DNA of 64,000 nt from Rutstroemia sp. NJR-2017a BVV2 (GCA_002946415.1 NJPS01000055.1:62001-126000), one strand, 5' to 3'; positions 34,963 through 46,586 are shown, counted from the stretch's first letter. The notes: generated from the sequence alone by a model not told the origin. Program-made: numbers and translations.

Positions 34963-35661
34963 TTTGAGATACCGTTAAGGAAAATGAAAGAAAAAGTAAT
35001 GATGACGGATGTGGGAAATATTTTGACGTGAGCTGAATGTCTTCCCAAGAAAAGAAGTCGCTTTTGAGGGGTCAGGGTTGCCTAGCTATGATGCCGGAGT
35101 GTTGCCATATCAGGAAATGCTGCTTAGTAAAGCACCAGTATTTAAGGTGCTTTGGCCACCTATCATTAGTTGTCTTTAGTATCATTAATATTACTATAGT
35201 ACACCACCAAGATAAATCATTTTAATCAGATAACCTATCGACTAAACCCAATCCATTTAGCTCATAATCCTAACATGCCACTTTCACCGATGCAATGCGA
35301 GGGGTAATAACATTCACTGCGGCACAGAATTACAGGGGTTTCGAACTGCGACCCTATGCACAGCATTTTAAATACGGCTATATGCGCTCACTGTACTTGT
35401 AACGGTGCGCCGCGTAGCAACATATCCAGTTACACAGAATATATATTTTGAAAATTTACCTAAGTAGGTATATTTAAAGTATTCTTGCATATTCCAACCT
35501 CTTCACGTAAGGGGAGGGTTACAAGGAAATTGGTGTTCTAAGATGTCAAGCGTGACGACTCTTCCATAGTTGTTTCTTCAATGAAAAGTTTGGCTCCCGT
35601 CGCAGATGTAGCTCTAATCTCATCACTAAAGACTTTCCTCAACTCCCATTTGTCCGTCATC
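34963..35661. other. Divergent intergenic region between hydrolase and P450
   Basis: About 700 bp. Nothing coding supported before the P450 start. A stretch around 35330-35420 contains a TTCGAA word resembling a tRNA T-loop but does not fold as a tRNA. Confidence 0.45.
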
Positions 35662-36860
35662 ATGCTTTCCAAACCTCTCATCGCCAGCGGTCTCGGCATA
35701 GCAGCCCATAACCTCCTTTTCATTCATGGAGAATGGCATCTTTCCGTCGCTAGAATCTTCTACTTTCATTTGGGACTTATTATTCTTATTACAATCTTGG
35801 AAATTAGCATCGCCGGTAGTTCCCTAACTGGTATAACCAATGCCATATTAGAAATCTGTTGCTACTTGACTTCTCTGTTCAGCAGTATAGCCATCTATCG
35901 ACTGTTTTTCCATCGACTTCGCCATTTCCCAGGACCGCGTCTCGCTGCAGTTAGCAAGTTATGGCATGTTTGGCAATGTCGCGATTCTCGCAATCATCTT
36001 GTATTGGAGGAATTGCATAAGAGATATGGACCGGTAGTCAGAACAGGTAGATCCTTCGCACGTATTGCTCATGTAGTCATTAACAATCATAGGTCCGAGT
36101 GAAATAACTGTATTCAGGGCCGGTGCTTTCGAGGCTATGGATGGACCTAGTAGTAACACTACTCGGTCGGATTGGTATGATCTACTGTTTCCCCGAGTGT
36201 CTTCACTCTTCACAAGAGATAAAAAACAACATGACGAGAGAAGGCGCATCTGGTCTCATTCTTTGAGTGCGCGTGGTGAGCAACCCCTTTTGATACCAGT
36301 CTTTCACCCAGTAGAAGACATCGAATACCTTACAAGTAACAGCTCTTTCATCGTACGAGCCCCGCGTCCTCAGAAAGGTCCATGGTCTCAAAGAGCATAT
36401 CAGCAAAGCGCATGGAAAGCTAATCTTTGTGAATGATCTGATGCAATGGTTTTCCTTCGACTTGATGGGCGCATTCGCATTCAGCGAAGATTGGGGCATG
36501 ATGGAGAAGTCAGAGTATCATGTTGCCATCAGCATGGTTCGGTCCGCCATAACTCTGTTAGGACCTTTCAGTCCAGCCATTTGGATTCCCCGCCTAGGGT
36601 TCGCGCTTATACCACATCTCTGGAAGGTGAAGGACTGGTTTGGAATGCTTGCATTCTGTGACACTTGTATGGAGCGTCGAATGAAGGTGAGTTTGATCGC
36701 ATATATGACTTTGAATGAATTTGAGAGAGCTTTTGCTAAAAGATTATAGAGGAAAGTCAAAGAGAAGGATATTGCCTCCTGGTTTATTGAGGATGCAGAG
36801 AAGAACAAGGATAATGACCGGAACAAGCTTGACACTACTTTTTTGATCTCTGTCAGGTGA
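35662..36860 (+). pseudogene. Cytochrome P450, truncated before the I-helix
   Basis: Exons 35662-36046, 36093-36275, 36343-36686 and 36750-36860, with introns of 46, 67 and 63 bp, give 340 residues, against about 500 for the family. Visible elements: N-terminal membrane anchor segments, the proline-rich hinge HFPGPRLAAVSKLWHVWQCR, YGPVVRTGPSEITVF (across the first junction), SDWYDLLFPRVSSLFTRDKK, HDERRRIWSHSLSA (helix C), and LMQWFSFDLMGAFAFSEDWG. It stops at TGA 36858-36860 just where the I-helix AGSDTT motif should begin. No ExxR, PERF or haem-binding Cys motif is found in the next 1.8 kb. It resembles benzoate-monooxygenase-like fungal P450s. Without haem ligation it cannot work as a P450. 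Confidence 0.78.
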
Positions 36861-37273
36861 TGGTTCTCTCGCTAGATCTAAAGTCTCATACTGTTAATGG
36901 GACATATAAGGATCTGCGATGAGAACCCGTGGTTGGATTATGGCTAGAGAATAGTGTTTCTAAGGACTACTTGTACCTACTTATTAAAGCACGGGAAACA
37001 CAACTTTCGAACTGTTATTACTAGTGTCACTGCCATTGTATCCGTATGAAAGCTTGCAAAGAGCCCCTTCCTAGTACCTCCCGGTGTGTTGGCTAAATGG
37101 CTAATATATTGACTTGGCTAGCTGTGGGAAGACCAGAGTTTTGGCGGTTCTCAACGGGTAATGCACTATAAGTAGTGCTTATAGGCGTCAATGGATTTAA
37201 CAATAGGTGCAACTGATGCTTGATTCAACTGTTCTGATGAGCTATCTACAGTGGGAAGGACTAGCTATATTTA

Positions 37274-37381
37274 TAGGCCTTTCAGGCCTATTGCCTTAGG
37301 CCTCTCAAGCCTATTTGCCACAGGCGTCGTAAGCCTGAACCATAGGCTTCGTAAGCCTGAAGTCATAGGCTTTGTAAGCCT
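37274..37381. repeat. Five regularly spaced 15-nt inverted-repeat motifs
   Basis: Copies start at 37274, 37298, 37322, 37344 and 37367, that is, every 22-24 bp: AGGCCTTTCAGGCCT, AGGCCTCTCAAGCCT, AGGCGTCGTAAGCCT, AGGCTTCGTAAGCCT and AGGCTTTGTAAGCCT. Each is a 6-bp arm, 3-nt loop and 6-bp arm. Three are perfect inverted repeats. Arm changes in copies 1 versus 4 are compensatory (CCT/AGG versus CTT/AAG). Confidence 0.85.
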
Positions 37382-38021
37382 AATTGATCACTACGACGTT
37401 CAGTTTAAGGTGGTGGGCACCAGCCCCACCTACCCCACTTCAGTGGTTCCAACACAGAGATCCTATTTAGTTCATTGCATATTAGCTGAAGAAACTAAGA
37501 AAGGATAACTCTAAGGATAGAATGGGCTAGAATTCTCCAATGATGGAATGGGTAAAGATAAGGGTTGAAGGGCAAGTAGTTGCGAAATATAGTGACCTAT
37601 TTTGTGGCTAGTCAAATGACTGTACCGTGTTGTTATTGAGAATGTTGGGAGTTGCAATCGCTGACATGTGGATTCTCCATAGTATCATCCTCGAAGTGCG
37701 AAACATGAGCCTGAGTCTCCTGCCAATCGTCAACTTGGTGGCTCGCTCGTGGCAATATAATTTTCACTGCAAAGACCAACTGTGTGGTATACCAAGAACC
37801 CAGCAGACCGGTCGTGAATTCAAGTCGCTTGTAAGTTGCGAAGTAATGTCGCCAGCAGTGATGGGAGTAGTGTACGGCCGTATTACGGTGGCTGATATCG
37901 GCCTTCTAATACATACGTACATATATATTATCAGATTTGATACTACTAGGGATATACTAGAATACCGGAATTTAGGATGGAATGTAGAATAATTGCCTGA
38001 GGACTTGCAGATTCGCTTCAC

Positions 38022-38120
38022 AATTGCCTAGTTAGGAAGTTCAAATTCCTGGAAGGTCTGGAATGTATTACATTCCAGTATATTAGTATACAGCCAGTAT
38101 TAGTGATATCGAATCTAATA
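38022..38120 (+). repeat. Dispersed repeat, copy A (see 48073)
   Basis: Shares with 48073-48152 the words TTRCCTARTTAGGAAGTT, GGAATGTATTACATTC and AGTGATATSGAATCTA in the same order and orientation. No open frame; probably a non-autonomous element remnant. Confidence 0.6.
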
Positions 38121-38712
38121 CGTATCACCAGGAATATATCCTCAATAATCCATACGTATCACTATAGTGGGGCGTATATATAATACTGAAAACACTAGTC
38201 CCATCACTGGTCGCCAGCGACAACGCCAACGACACAAATCCACAGTCCATGTTTGATATGTTGGCTATATAAACTATAAACTCCAGGAAGAACTCGATTC
38301 AAGATTAAATCGAACTGTATCTTCACCAATTTGATGATATCAACGATAGTACCTTGGATTTGGAGGTGCTGAGTCAAGTCATCATGAGACGCAGAAACAG
38401 AGTGAGTTCCATAACTTGCATACAGAGCCAAGATACACGTTTGTTATGTTCACTATCAACTTTCGGATATCCCTTTTCGGCAGCTCTGGAGATCAACATC
38501 TTTACTGCAATTTCTCGATTATGCTACAGCATAGCACCCAGGAACCGGAAATATAAGGACAACGAACCATTTTCTATATTAATTATAAATCTTTAAGATT
38601 ATATATCCTTTAAAAATAATTCTATTTTATAAAAAGGCTAAATTATATTTGAAATAAGGAAATATATATAGTAAATACAGTCTAATAATAAAAAGTCTAT
38701 AATAAATACAAA

Positions 38713-41700
38713 TTAAACCTTTGATCGTTTTCCTTTGGGAACTCTAGCAAGCCAATAAATGAAAACTGCTGCAAAGATATTGAAAATGATGTATACCCAC
38801 ATCAGCCCGAAATTACGCCACGCCTCACTGAATTTGCTTGAAACCGACGCCAGGAACGTATCGGTGCTTGAGACAGTGCAAAATTCACAACCGCTCGTCG
38901 CTGACGGGTCCTTCAGATATCCACCAGCTGAAGCTATGTAGTTCGCCATGTATGACTGGCAAGTTTCGTTTGAAGGAGTATTGAAGCCGAGGTATTCTAC
39001 TGCTTCACAGGTGACAGTAGTACCGCTAAGACCCGTCGAAAGCATTGCTGAGACAAGGTAGGTGAATGGTGAGACGCGGTACATGAAGATCCAGAATCCA
39101 GGCAAGGCTTCAGGTGTCGCGAGGACACCACAGAAGATAAGACAAAGGGAGAATAACAAATTGGCGATGTTTCCACCAGTCTCAGCCAACTCAATCCCAG
39201 CGATCATCATATGTGCAAAGGTAGATGTGAAGAGGAGGAAAGTCCAGATCAGTAAGAACATTAATCCGCCTCGCTCGGTCACAGCGTGGGTAGGTTCAGC
39301 ATTGCGGTAAAGGCCAATTGGGTAATACCAACAGAAGAAGATAACAACAGCCATCAAAGTATTCCACGGTAACTCGACCAGGATATTGGCGGTCATAAAT
39401 GCCTGCCACGAGTAGGTCTTAGAAGGACGCTCACGAACTTCATAAAGCGATCTTTGAGTGACAAAATGGGGCATAATCTGCTGTACAAGGTTGCCAAAAA
39501 TAGTCATTAGCATGAAGATGGAGAACATTTGGTTCTGGAGGCCCTGAAGACTGTTTTTTGCTTGGAAGAAAGAGAACCCGATATATATGGCAGAGAGAGC
39601 GCAGAGAGCAAATTTAGACCAGAGGTAAGTTGGGGTACGGAAGTATTGTGCGAAGACACGGCGAAGACATTCGTATAACTGGACATAGAATGGAGCTGCA
39701 AATTCCTCTAGACCGCTGGGATCATCTTGACCTGCGTCATTGTTGGATGCATTTCTAGAGAGCGTTGCCTTTAGTTTAGCCAGATGTTCCCGAACAGCGA
39801 CGCGCTCGGGCCCTTCACGCCATACGACTGGCCAGTCGATGTCACTGTGAGACCCTGGCGCGGCACCGATAACATCTAACATCCATTCCGCCGGATTCTC
39901 ACCAGGAGACAGAGGCTTAGCACCATTTCTTTCAAAATAACTGGAAAGAATGGAGGAGTTTTCACCAATATCACCAAAGTACACCGTTCGTCCACCCTTG
40001 GCCAGGAATAAAAGACGATCGAAGCGCTGGAACAACATAGCTGAGGGCTGATGGATAGTGCAAAGAATTGCCTGGCCGTGCTTGGTTAAGGTATCAATGA
40101 GATCGAGAATAGACCACGACGTTTGAGAATCCAAACCAGAGGTAGGCTCATCAAGAAATAGCAATAGTTGCGGCTTCGCAGCCAATTCCACTCCAATAGT
40201 CAACCTCTTGCGCTGTTCAACGTTAAGACCCTCGCCGGGAACACCAACGACTGCATCTGCATAAGTCTCCATACCAAGTAGCTTAATAACTTCATCAACG
40301 TAGTCTAGTTTTTCTTTGCGACTAAGATGAGCTGGCTGACGGAGGATAGCACTGAATTCTAGAGCTTCTCGAACTGTGGAGGTTGACAAGTGAAGGTCCT
40401 GCTGCTGCACGTAACCGGTTTTCCGTTGAAATGACTGATCACGTAGTTTACCATCGACAAGCATCTCGCCGGTGACAACACCCATTGTTACTCTGGTGGC
40501 CAGAACATCTAGTAAGGTTGTCTTCCCGGCTCCTGAGACGCCCATCAACGCTGTACAAGTACCGGGCTTCACCCATCCATCAACGTGATCAAGGATACGT
40601 CTGGTTTCCGATTTTATCTTAACGTCATAGCATACATCCTGCCAATGAAAGATAGCTGTTTGTCTCTGAATCGCAGCACCGCCTTGTTGATCTGCTGTTT
40701 TCGGTGTCTCATTCACACCACCCTCGACGTCCGATCCGACGTGAGCTGGCTGATGGCCGCGGCGGAACAAGAGAACTTCGCCTTTGGATTTCTGCTCGGA
40801 GATGTATTCGGTAGCAAGGAGATATGTAGCCATGAAAAAGAGCATGAATGCGATAATAATTCCAAAGTTTCTCCATTCATGGCTCTTGTAGTACCCAAAG
40901 CTCTCGTTAAGATAACGAGCACCATCGACAACAGTTGATCCGGCTTCGGCACCTACGGTAGAGCAGATGCGATAGTCCATAGAAACACCATCGTAACCAT
41001 TTCCTGATGGGACAATGACTGAGCAAGGGAATGTCCGACCATTGAATTCGTTCACCATCAGACTTTCGAAGACATACGCAAGCGGATCAATATAATTCAT
41101 CCACCGTGACCAGCCCAGCATGTTTCGAGTGGGAATTGTGAACCCAGTGTAGATGACCAAGCCTAATATCAATACCGCAGCAGGAACAAGAGCCTGTGAC
41201 AGAGTTCGAGAGGCAGAGGCAATAGTTCGGAAGATCATAGACATCGTGAGAGTCGCGACGAACGAAAAAAGCCAGAATGTCATAAAGACATCACCACCGT
41301 GGCGCAGATTGGCCATATAATATAACGGGATATTGAACGTGAAAGAATTGACGATTTTATATGGCATATCACAAACCATGGACGCAACAGCCTCTGCGGA
41401 GGGGTGGCAGAAGGCATATCGGGCCTGTTTCTCCACAATTGGCCGTTGGGCATAGAGAGTGAGAATTTCCAGGGCACTGGCGAAAGCGTTCATCAGGACG
41501 GCGAAGAATAACAGTGCACCTCTAGAGTAGAAACTACTAGTTGTATCAGGGAGGTCGTAGAAAACACTACCAATAATCAAGGCCATGATAAAGTTACCGA
41601 TCAGGGCGGATATAGTCAAGCTGGCATCGCCCTTAAGGCGCTGGAAGCCACGAACAACACACAGTTTGACCTGCTGTGCCATAGAAATTGTATAAGGGGA

Positions 41701-43279
41701 CTTCAACCGCTGGTGTTTAGCTTTCATTGCACGGCGAGCGTCAAAAAATTGCTCATAAGACTCGCCGCCAATAGGGTATCGTTCATTGTAGTCGGCAATT
41801 TCTTTCATGAGCTTGGCGTACAAGTCACTTCTCTTCCATGTAGCTGCAAACTCGTCGGGTGTGCGAGGGACCTTATCTTCATAGCCTGACCGGACAAGAC
41901 GTTCCGAGGCACTGGTGAGAGACGTCAAGAAATCGGCTGTGGTTTGGCGTTCTGGACACTCGAACCCCATATTCACGAAAAATTCCTTGGCTTTGTCGGT
42001 TGGACCAAAATAGATTTGTCGTCCCTCATAGAGCACAGTGACTTTATGAAAGACATCATAAGCACTCTGCGAGGCTTGGTAGATAGCAACACAGGCTGCG
42101 CTACCGGAATATTTGGCTGTTAGAGCCAGTGTTTTGCAGAATTCGAGAGCATTGGCGGAATCGAGACCTCTGGTACTGTTATCCCAACACTGCAATGGAC
42201 TTTGGCTGAGCGTGGCCTCGGCAATACTAACGCGTTTGCGCTCTCCACCAGACACTCCACGGATATAGTCGTTGCCTACCCGGGTATTAACAGTATGAGA
42301 AAGGCCTAGCATAGCCATGATGACATCTCTCATGTGCTCGGCGTATTGCTCTCGGCTGACCCCAGGGAACCGGTTTCGGGGGGCACGTGCAAGTGCGGCA
42401 AAGCTGAGGGTATCACCGACAGAAAGCTGTGGGAAATGGACGTCGGTCTCTGCCGAGTAGATAGCCTCGCCCTTGAATTGGTTGTGCATTTGTTTTGCTG
42501 AAATGCCTATTTCGTTGAATGTCAGTCACAAATATCATTTTCATGGATTAAAACCGAACAAAGGATAAAAGGGATATACCTTGATAATTCAAAACAGCCT
42601 TCTCATCCATTTCAATACCACCCGTCTCACCGGCAATCGTCTTCAACAATGTCGTACAACCACTGCCAGGTCGACCAAGGACAATTAACATCTCCCCGCT
42701 GTGTACCAAACCGTCGAAATCGCGAAGGATCTGAATTTTCTGCGGCTTTATCCCCATTGCTCGGCGAGCCAAAGTACCAAGCTCCAACAGGATATTAACA
42801 ACATCCTTCTGATAGTCGGTTGGGCTGCCAAAGCCGTGTACAGATAGGTTCTTGAACGCGATACCCGCTGTTCCCTTTGGATATCTCTCAGGATCCTTCG
42901 ATCGAATTTGAAGCAACATCTTCATCCAATCACTTGCTTTGAAATTAGGGCTGTGGGGGTTCAAAGACGAATCATCCTTGTCGAGTAAAAAAGGGTTCTG
43001 AAGATTCGTATTGGTTGAGTATCGTGTTGATCGCCGGGTTAGTCGTCGAGCCAAACGACCTATGTCCGCATCGAGCTGTTCTTCATTCGGAATATGAGAT
43101 GTTCCTCCTTCTTCTTCGGTCTTGCCCATGATGGCTGTATCACTGGAGGCGCAGCTCTTGTTGACATTGGAAAGTTCGATCTCTTCTTCTCCATCGTGGT
43201 ATTGATGGGATGGGATATTATGGCTAACCGCGGACTGCCCTGGGTTGAGATTGGGGTTGATATTCCCTAAGAAAGACAT
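38713..43279 (-). CDS. PDR-type (ABCG) multidrug ABC transporter
   Basis: Exons 43279-42580 and 42506-38713, with a 73-bp intron (CAAG|GTATAT donor, AATAG acceptor). The protein has 1497 residues, the normal full length for fungal pleiotropic drug resistance transporters. The order is NBD1-TMD1-NBD2-TMD2. NBD1 has the degenerate Walker [13 protein letters not shown] (near residue 200), the signature [14 protein letters not shown] and Walker [16 protein letters not shown]2 has Walker [18 protein letters not shown], the signature [16 protein letters not shown] and Walker [18 protein letters not shown]. Two six-segment membrane domains follow the NBDs, the last ending [20 protein letters not shown]. 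It would export toxic compounds such as azoles or plant phenolics across the plasma membrane, powered by ATP. The gene appears intact, unlike its hydrolase and P450 neighbours. Confidence 0.95.
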
Positions 43280-43830
43280 AATGTGCTACTCGTAGAATAG
43301 TTCATAGACGATGGTTGGATAAAGTTGGAAATGATAATCTGGTGGATAGAAGATGGATAAGCGCGCACGAAGTAGCAAACCTATCCTCCTACCCAGGAAA
43401 AAAAAGGATAAAGGCAAGGAGGGGAATGAAAAGAACAAGTTAGAATTATTATGAGTAAAGTATTCTTGATGCTTTTGCAAGATGAAAAGACCGAATGAGT
43501 CAAGGGAAAGAGATCTATTCTATCCAAGAAAATCATTCCTTATCTTTTGGTTTTATGTTATTTTTTGATTCTGTTTCCACCGTATTCCACCGAAATAAAT
43601 TCCATTGAAAGATGAACTTTCCCATTTCACGGTATTATCGAACAGCCGTGATCCTGAACTACACAAAGATCTTGCGAATACTTCGGAATGGCACAACCGA
43701 ACAACCGGACAATTGAACCAGATAGTTAGAATAACTTCAAAATTATATGTATATGCACGGAACCTGGGAGTCTCCAACTTCCGGGCCGGAACTGAAAATT
43801 TTCCAGGATCCGAGGGGCACTTATTTCTTG
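43280..43830. other. Intergenic region upstream of the ABC transporter
   Basis: About 550 bp; the promoter side of the transporter gene. No drug-response element could be named with confidence. Confidence 0.4.
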
Positions 43831-43832
43831 TA

Positions 43833-44353
43833 CAACGCTTTGCATAACTGACTTTAAAAACCTTAAAATTTAAAAACATCGATTTTCAAAAATCGCTATT
43901 AATCCCACTCTGTACCCTCAATTAACTCAACAACCACGTACTGGATTATAATTATATTTGATCGCAAGCTTAATTACTATAGTATCTATCATTTAAAAAA
44001 AGTATAACATCTCTAGGGGCGTAGAAAGTGATCTCAAATTTGAAGGGCAAATATTCAACTTTGGGTTCAGTTTTCTGAACCTCGGCTCAACGAAAATCAC
44101 TTTTCTCACTTTTTCTCATTTTTTCTCACTTTTTAATAATTCTTGAATAATTTATTTATTTTATAAGATAAATTAAAAAAGAGATAAGATCTGAGTAGAG
44201 CTCGAAGAGAGCTTTAAAATCAACTAGCATTTATCATTATAGGCCTAATATTGCAAAAGTAATTAAAGAAACAAGGTTTTTGAAAGAGTGATATTTTTAA
44301 AATCGATGTTTTTAAAAAATTAAGGTTTTTAAAGCCAGTTATGCAAAGCGTTG
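43833..44353. mobile_element. MITE with long terminal inverted repeats and TA target duplication
   Basis: The left end CAACGCTTTGCATAACTGAC at 43833 is the reverse complement of the right end, which reads ...GTTATGCAAAGCGTTG and stops at 44353. The inverted match extends, with a few differences, over about 65-70 bp on each side through the ACATCGATTTT/AAAATCGATGT core. The ends are flanked by TA at 43831-43832 and 44354-44355, the target duplication of Tc1/mariner/pogo elements. The inside is AT-rich, has no transposase frame, and contains a tandem TTTTCTCACT-type run near 44100-44140. It sits about 550 bp upstream of the transporter ATG. Confidence 0.85.
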
Positions 44354-44355
44354 TA

Positions 44356-45164
44356 TAACTTGTTATGCTACTTGTGATGAACCTTCAATAATAGAGTAGA
44401 TTTAGCCTTAGAATTAACAACTAAAGAACTAAGAGAGCTCTAGAGCTCGAAGAGTTTAAATACAGGAGGTTGATCACATACAGAGCATATGGTATACTAA
44501 CGCCATAGCAGCTTAGGCAGGGAGTTTGACTAAACAAGCCTCAGGCAGGGAGCTGGCTCCAGGCTGCTTTCGTGAGGTTCGTCACAGTTTCGATGGTGAA
44601 GGAGTATTTGACTTGTATACACCAGGTCTGGAAGTCCTTAAGTATCCCTGGTGTAAGTTCGACCTGGCGGGCTACGATGATCCCCTTCATTGCCGTTTGC
44701 ATGTAGTCAAGCCTGGTGGAGTTAGTGGAATAAATAAATAGCAAAGGGAGATTTTATATACATGGATGATATATCTATGCCTTTTGCCACCAATGTTGCT
44801 CTGGATGATGCAACCGATTTTCTGATAGGATCGAATATAGCGTTCATACCAGCTACTCCCTGGGAACTAGGTACTGTATTAGGAGGTTAGTTTGAGATTC
44901 TGATGCAGAGGAAGTTCACTATGCTCTATGGTCGTATGTGTCTGAAGTTGAATAATTTAGAATTATATAATAATAAGCATGTTCATATAGCGCGGAACTC
45001 CTTTTCCGCTGTCAGGCATTCACGTGGACGATCAAACAAAAATAAAAAATGCACTGGAAATTGGTTAAAAAATGTTAAAATTTAATGAAAAGCTTGCTTG
45101 AATACTATTCGATGGTTGTGACAACCCTATTGCGTGTACTTGTCCAGTAGATCCGACGTGCACC
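44356..45164. other. Intergenic region
   Basis: About 800 bp. A 71-codon plus-strand open frame (44526-44741, containing GLEVLKYPWCKFDLAGYDD) looks protein-like but I do not recognise it; it may be a fragment of a larger decayed gene. A tandem AGGCAGGGAG duplication is at 44515-44524 and 44543-44552. Confidence 0.35.
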
Positions 45165-46586
45165 TTACAAGTGAACTGGCATCTCCAGAGCGTCAAAGAA
45201 ACAGATCATCAGATTAATCTCGGGTATTTTTTGGTGCTCGGTTGATGTAGTTTCGCATCCACTCTTCTTCGAAGCCAGAGTCCTGGTTGTTCTTCTTTCG
45301 GAGAATTTTGCAACGTAAAGGACCATCTTCGTCAGGTTTTCCGATGGTGGTAGCAAAGTCATCAGATCTTGTCTCATGAGTTTCCACGGGACTTTTTCCG
45401 CTGGTCCTAACTTTTCATCATCGTGTCTTTGCAGTAGTTGAAGATGGCTCTGGATCGTGTTGCGATTTCTTTGCCAGCGGCGTGCCTTGAATTGGGCTTC
45501 ATCAAAGAGACTGTCTGCAGCTTCATAGAGGCTTGATATTCTCAGAAGCTGCTGATAAATATTCTTCTGTGTTTTGAGGTCGTCTTCTTGTCGCTCTGAT
45601 GGACCCCAGTAGCCCAATCCAAATTCGCACCTCTCGCTTGGGGTGGAGAAACCCTTAAGCTCTATTCCACATTCCTCGATTTTCCGAAGGCTTGACTTGA
45701 GCTTAGCACACAGAAGCCTTCCTAAAGAAGTGAAATGGTCAACCTTATCAGCCACATCATCAACATACATGAAAATTCTCCATAGTGAGTCGATTACACT
45801 CTGTTTCCTAGCCCCTACCGTATCGTCCAAAAGTGTCTTCAAGCTTACCTCGAGGGCCCTAGAAAATTGATCGATGGCTCTCTTGTATGTAACTAGTTCC
45901 ATCGATAAGTCTTGACTATTGCTAACAATTAACGTGTACTCGTAACTGAGCAAGTTACCGTATGGGAGCGTCGAATGCAGTGCAAACTCTGGTGACACGG
46001 AAAGCCAGTCGTTGCTATATGATAGCAGACTCATGATATAAAAGGTTTGATTTGCGATCTCCAGTAGATCGGAGGTGTCGTTAGTTAATTGTTTCACAGA
46101 AGCTACGACTTCTGAAGCTGGTGAGTCTTTGTAGATGCTAGCCGGGGGCACCAAATACCACGTCAAGAACAAAATAATTACGAAAATAACAAAGTTCGAC
46201 AGAAATAACTTCCACCATGCAGGTGCTGTCTCATACAACTGCTCGACAAACTTCTCCTTTGGCGGTTGCGGAACCGTCTCAGCGACTTCTTCTGCTTCAC
46301 TTGTTGGTGCCATTTTTTGGTCACTGGCACTCATGGATGCCATTTCTTGGTCACTCCTGGGTGCCATTTCATGGTCACTCATGTGTGCCACTTCATGGGC
46401 ACTCACGAGTGCCATTTCTTGGTCACTGCTTGGTGCCTGTTCTTGGTCACTGACTGATGCCATTTCATCGTCAGTCATGGGTGCCACTTCATGGTCACTG
46501 TTTGGTTCCATTTCATGCCATTGGTCAGAGTTGTCAGACTCATAGTTCTCCTCAGGCTGGTCAGGCTTCGCGTAATATATCTTCAT
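45165..46586 (-). CDS. Orphan single-pass membrane protein with acidic 8-residue repeats
   Basis: A single exon of 473 residues from ATG 46586; a TATATAGA lies about 80 bp upstream. Residues 27-97 are about nine imperfect copies of an eight-residue unit like SDQEMAxx or SDHEMAPR, each with Ser-Asp-x-Glu-Met/Val-Ala. One membrane segment follows (about residues 125-147, LFLSNFVIFVIILFLTWYLV), then a 320-residue helical region with Leu/Ala heptads (VDDVADKVDHFTSLGRLL) and few Cys. No signal peptide is present, so the repeat tail is probably cytosolic and the large domain lumenal or extracellular, or the reverse. I do not recognise a family. The C-terminal part resembles in style other lineage-specific fungal proteins. 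Confidence 0.72.
   Translation of the reverse strand: MKIYYAKPDQPEENYESDNSDQWHEMEPNSDHEVAPMTDDEMASVSDQEQAPSSDQEMALVSAHEVAHMSDHEMAPRSDQEMASMSASDQKMAPTSEAEEVAETVPQPPKEKFVEQLYETAPAWWKLFLSNFVIFVIILFLTWYLVPPASIYKDSPASEVVASVKQLTNDTSDLLEIANQTFYIMSLLSYSNDWLSVSPEFALHSTLPYGNLLSYEYTLIVSNSQDLSMELVTYKRAIDQFSRALEVSLKTLLDDTVGARKQSVIDSLWRIFMYVDDVADKVDHFTSLGRLLCAKLKSSLRKIEECGIELKGFSTPSERCEFGLGYWGPSERQEDDLKTQKNIYQQLLRISSLYEAADSLFDEAQFKARRWQRNRNTIQSHLQLLQRHDDEKLGPAEKVPWKLMRQDLMTLLPPSENLTKMVLYVAKFSERRTTRTLASKKSGCETTSTEHQKIPEINLMICFFDALEMPVHL
46298..46515 (-). repeat. 24-nt coding repeats in the membrane-protein gene
   Basis: Tandem units of about 24 nt (on the plus strand GGTGCCAYTTCWTGGTCACT plus four bases), one shortened to 21 nt and one lengthened. 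All keep the reading frame, so they add or drop eight residues without breaking the protein. Confidence 0.75.

Larger units (their letters stand above)
36861..38712. other. Long non-coding stretch between the P450 remnant and the ABC transporter
   Basis: About 1.85 kb with no gene supported. It holds the 15-nt inverted-repeat array (37274-37381) and a dispersed repeat (38022-38120). The last 150 bp are strongly AT-rich and probably contain the 3' UTR of the transporter gene. Confidence 0.5.

Noticed and set aside
35325..35400. A TTCGAA-containing stretch resembling a tRNA T-loop
   Set aside because: The flanking bases do not form a T-stem or an acceptor stem on either strand.
37274..37381. 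A CRISPR-like array (five repeats with about 8-nt gaps)
   Set aside because: The spacers are far too short, the repeats are not identical, and the host is a fungus.
44526..44741. A 71-codon frame with protein-like stretch GLEVLKYPWCKFDLAG
   Set aside because: It may be a fragment of a transposon or decayed gene, but nothing in it identifies a family, so it is only mentioned in the intergenic entry.
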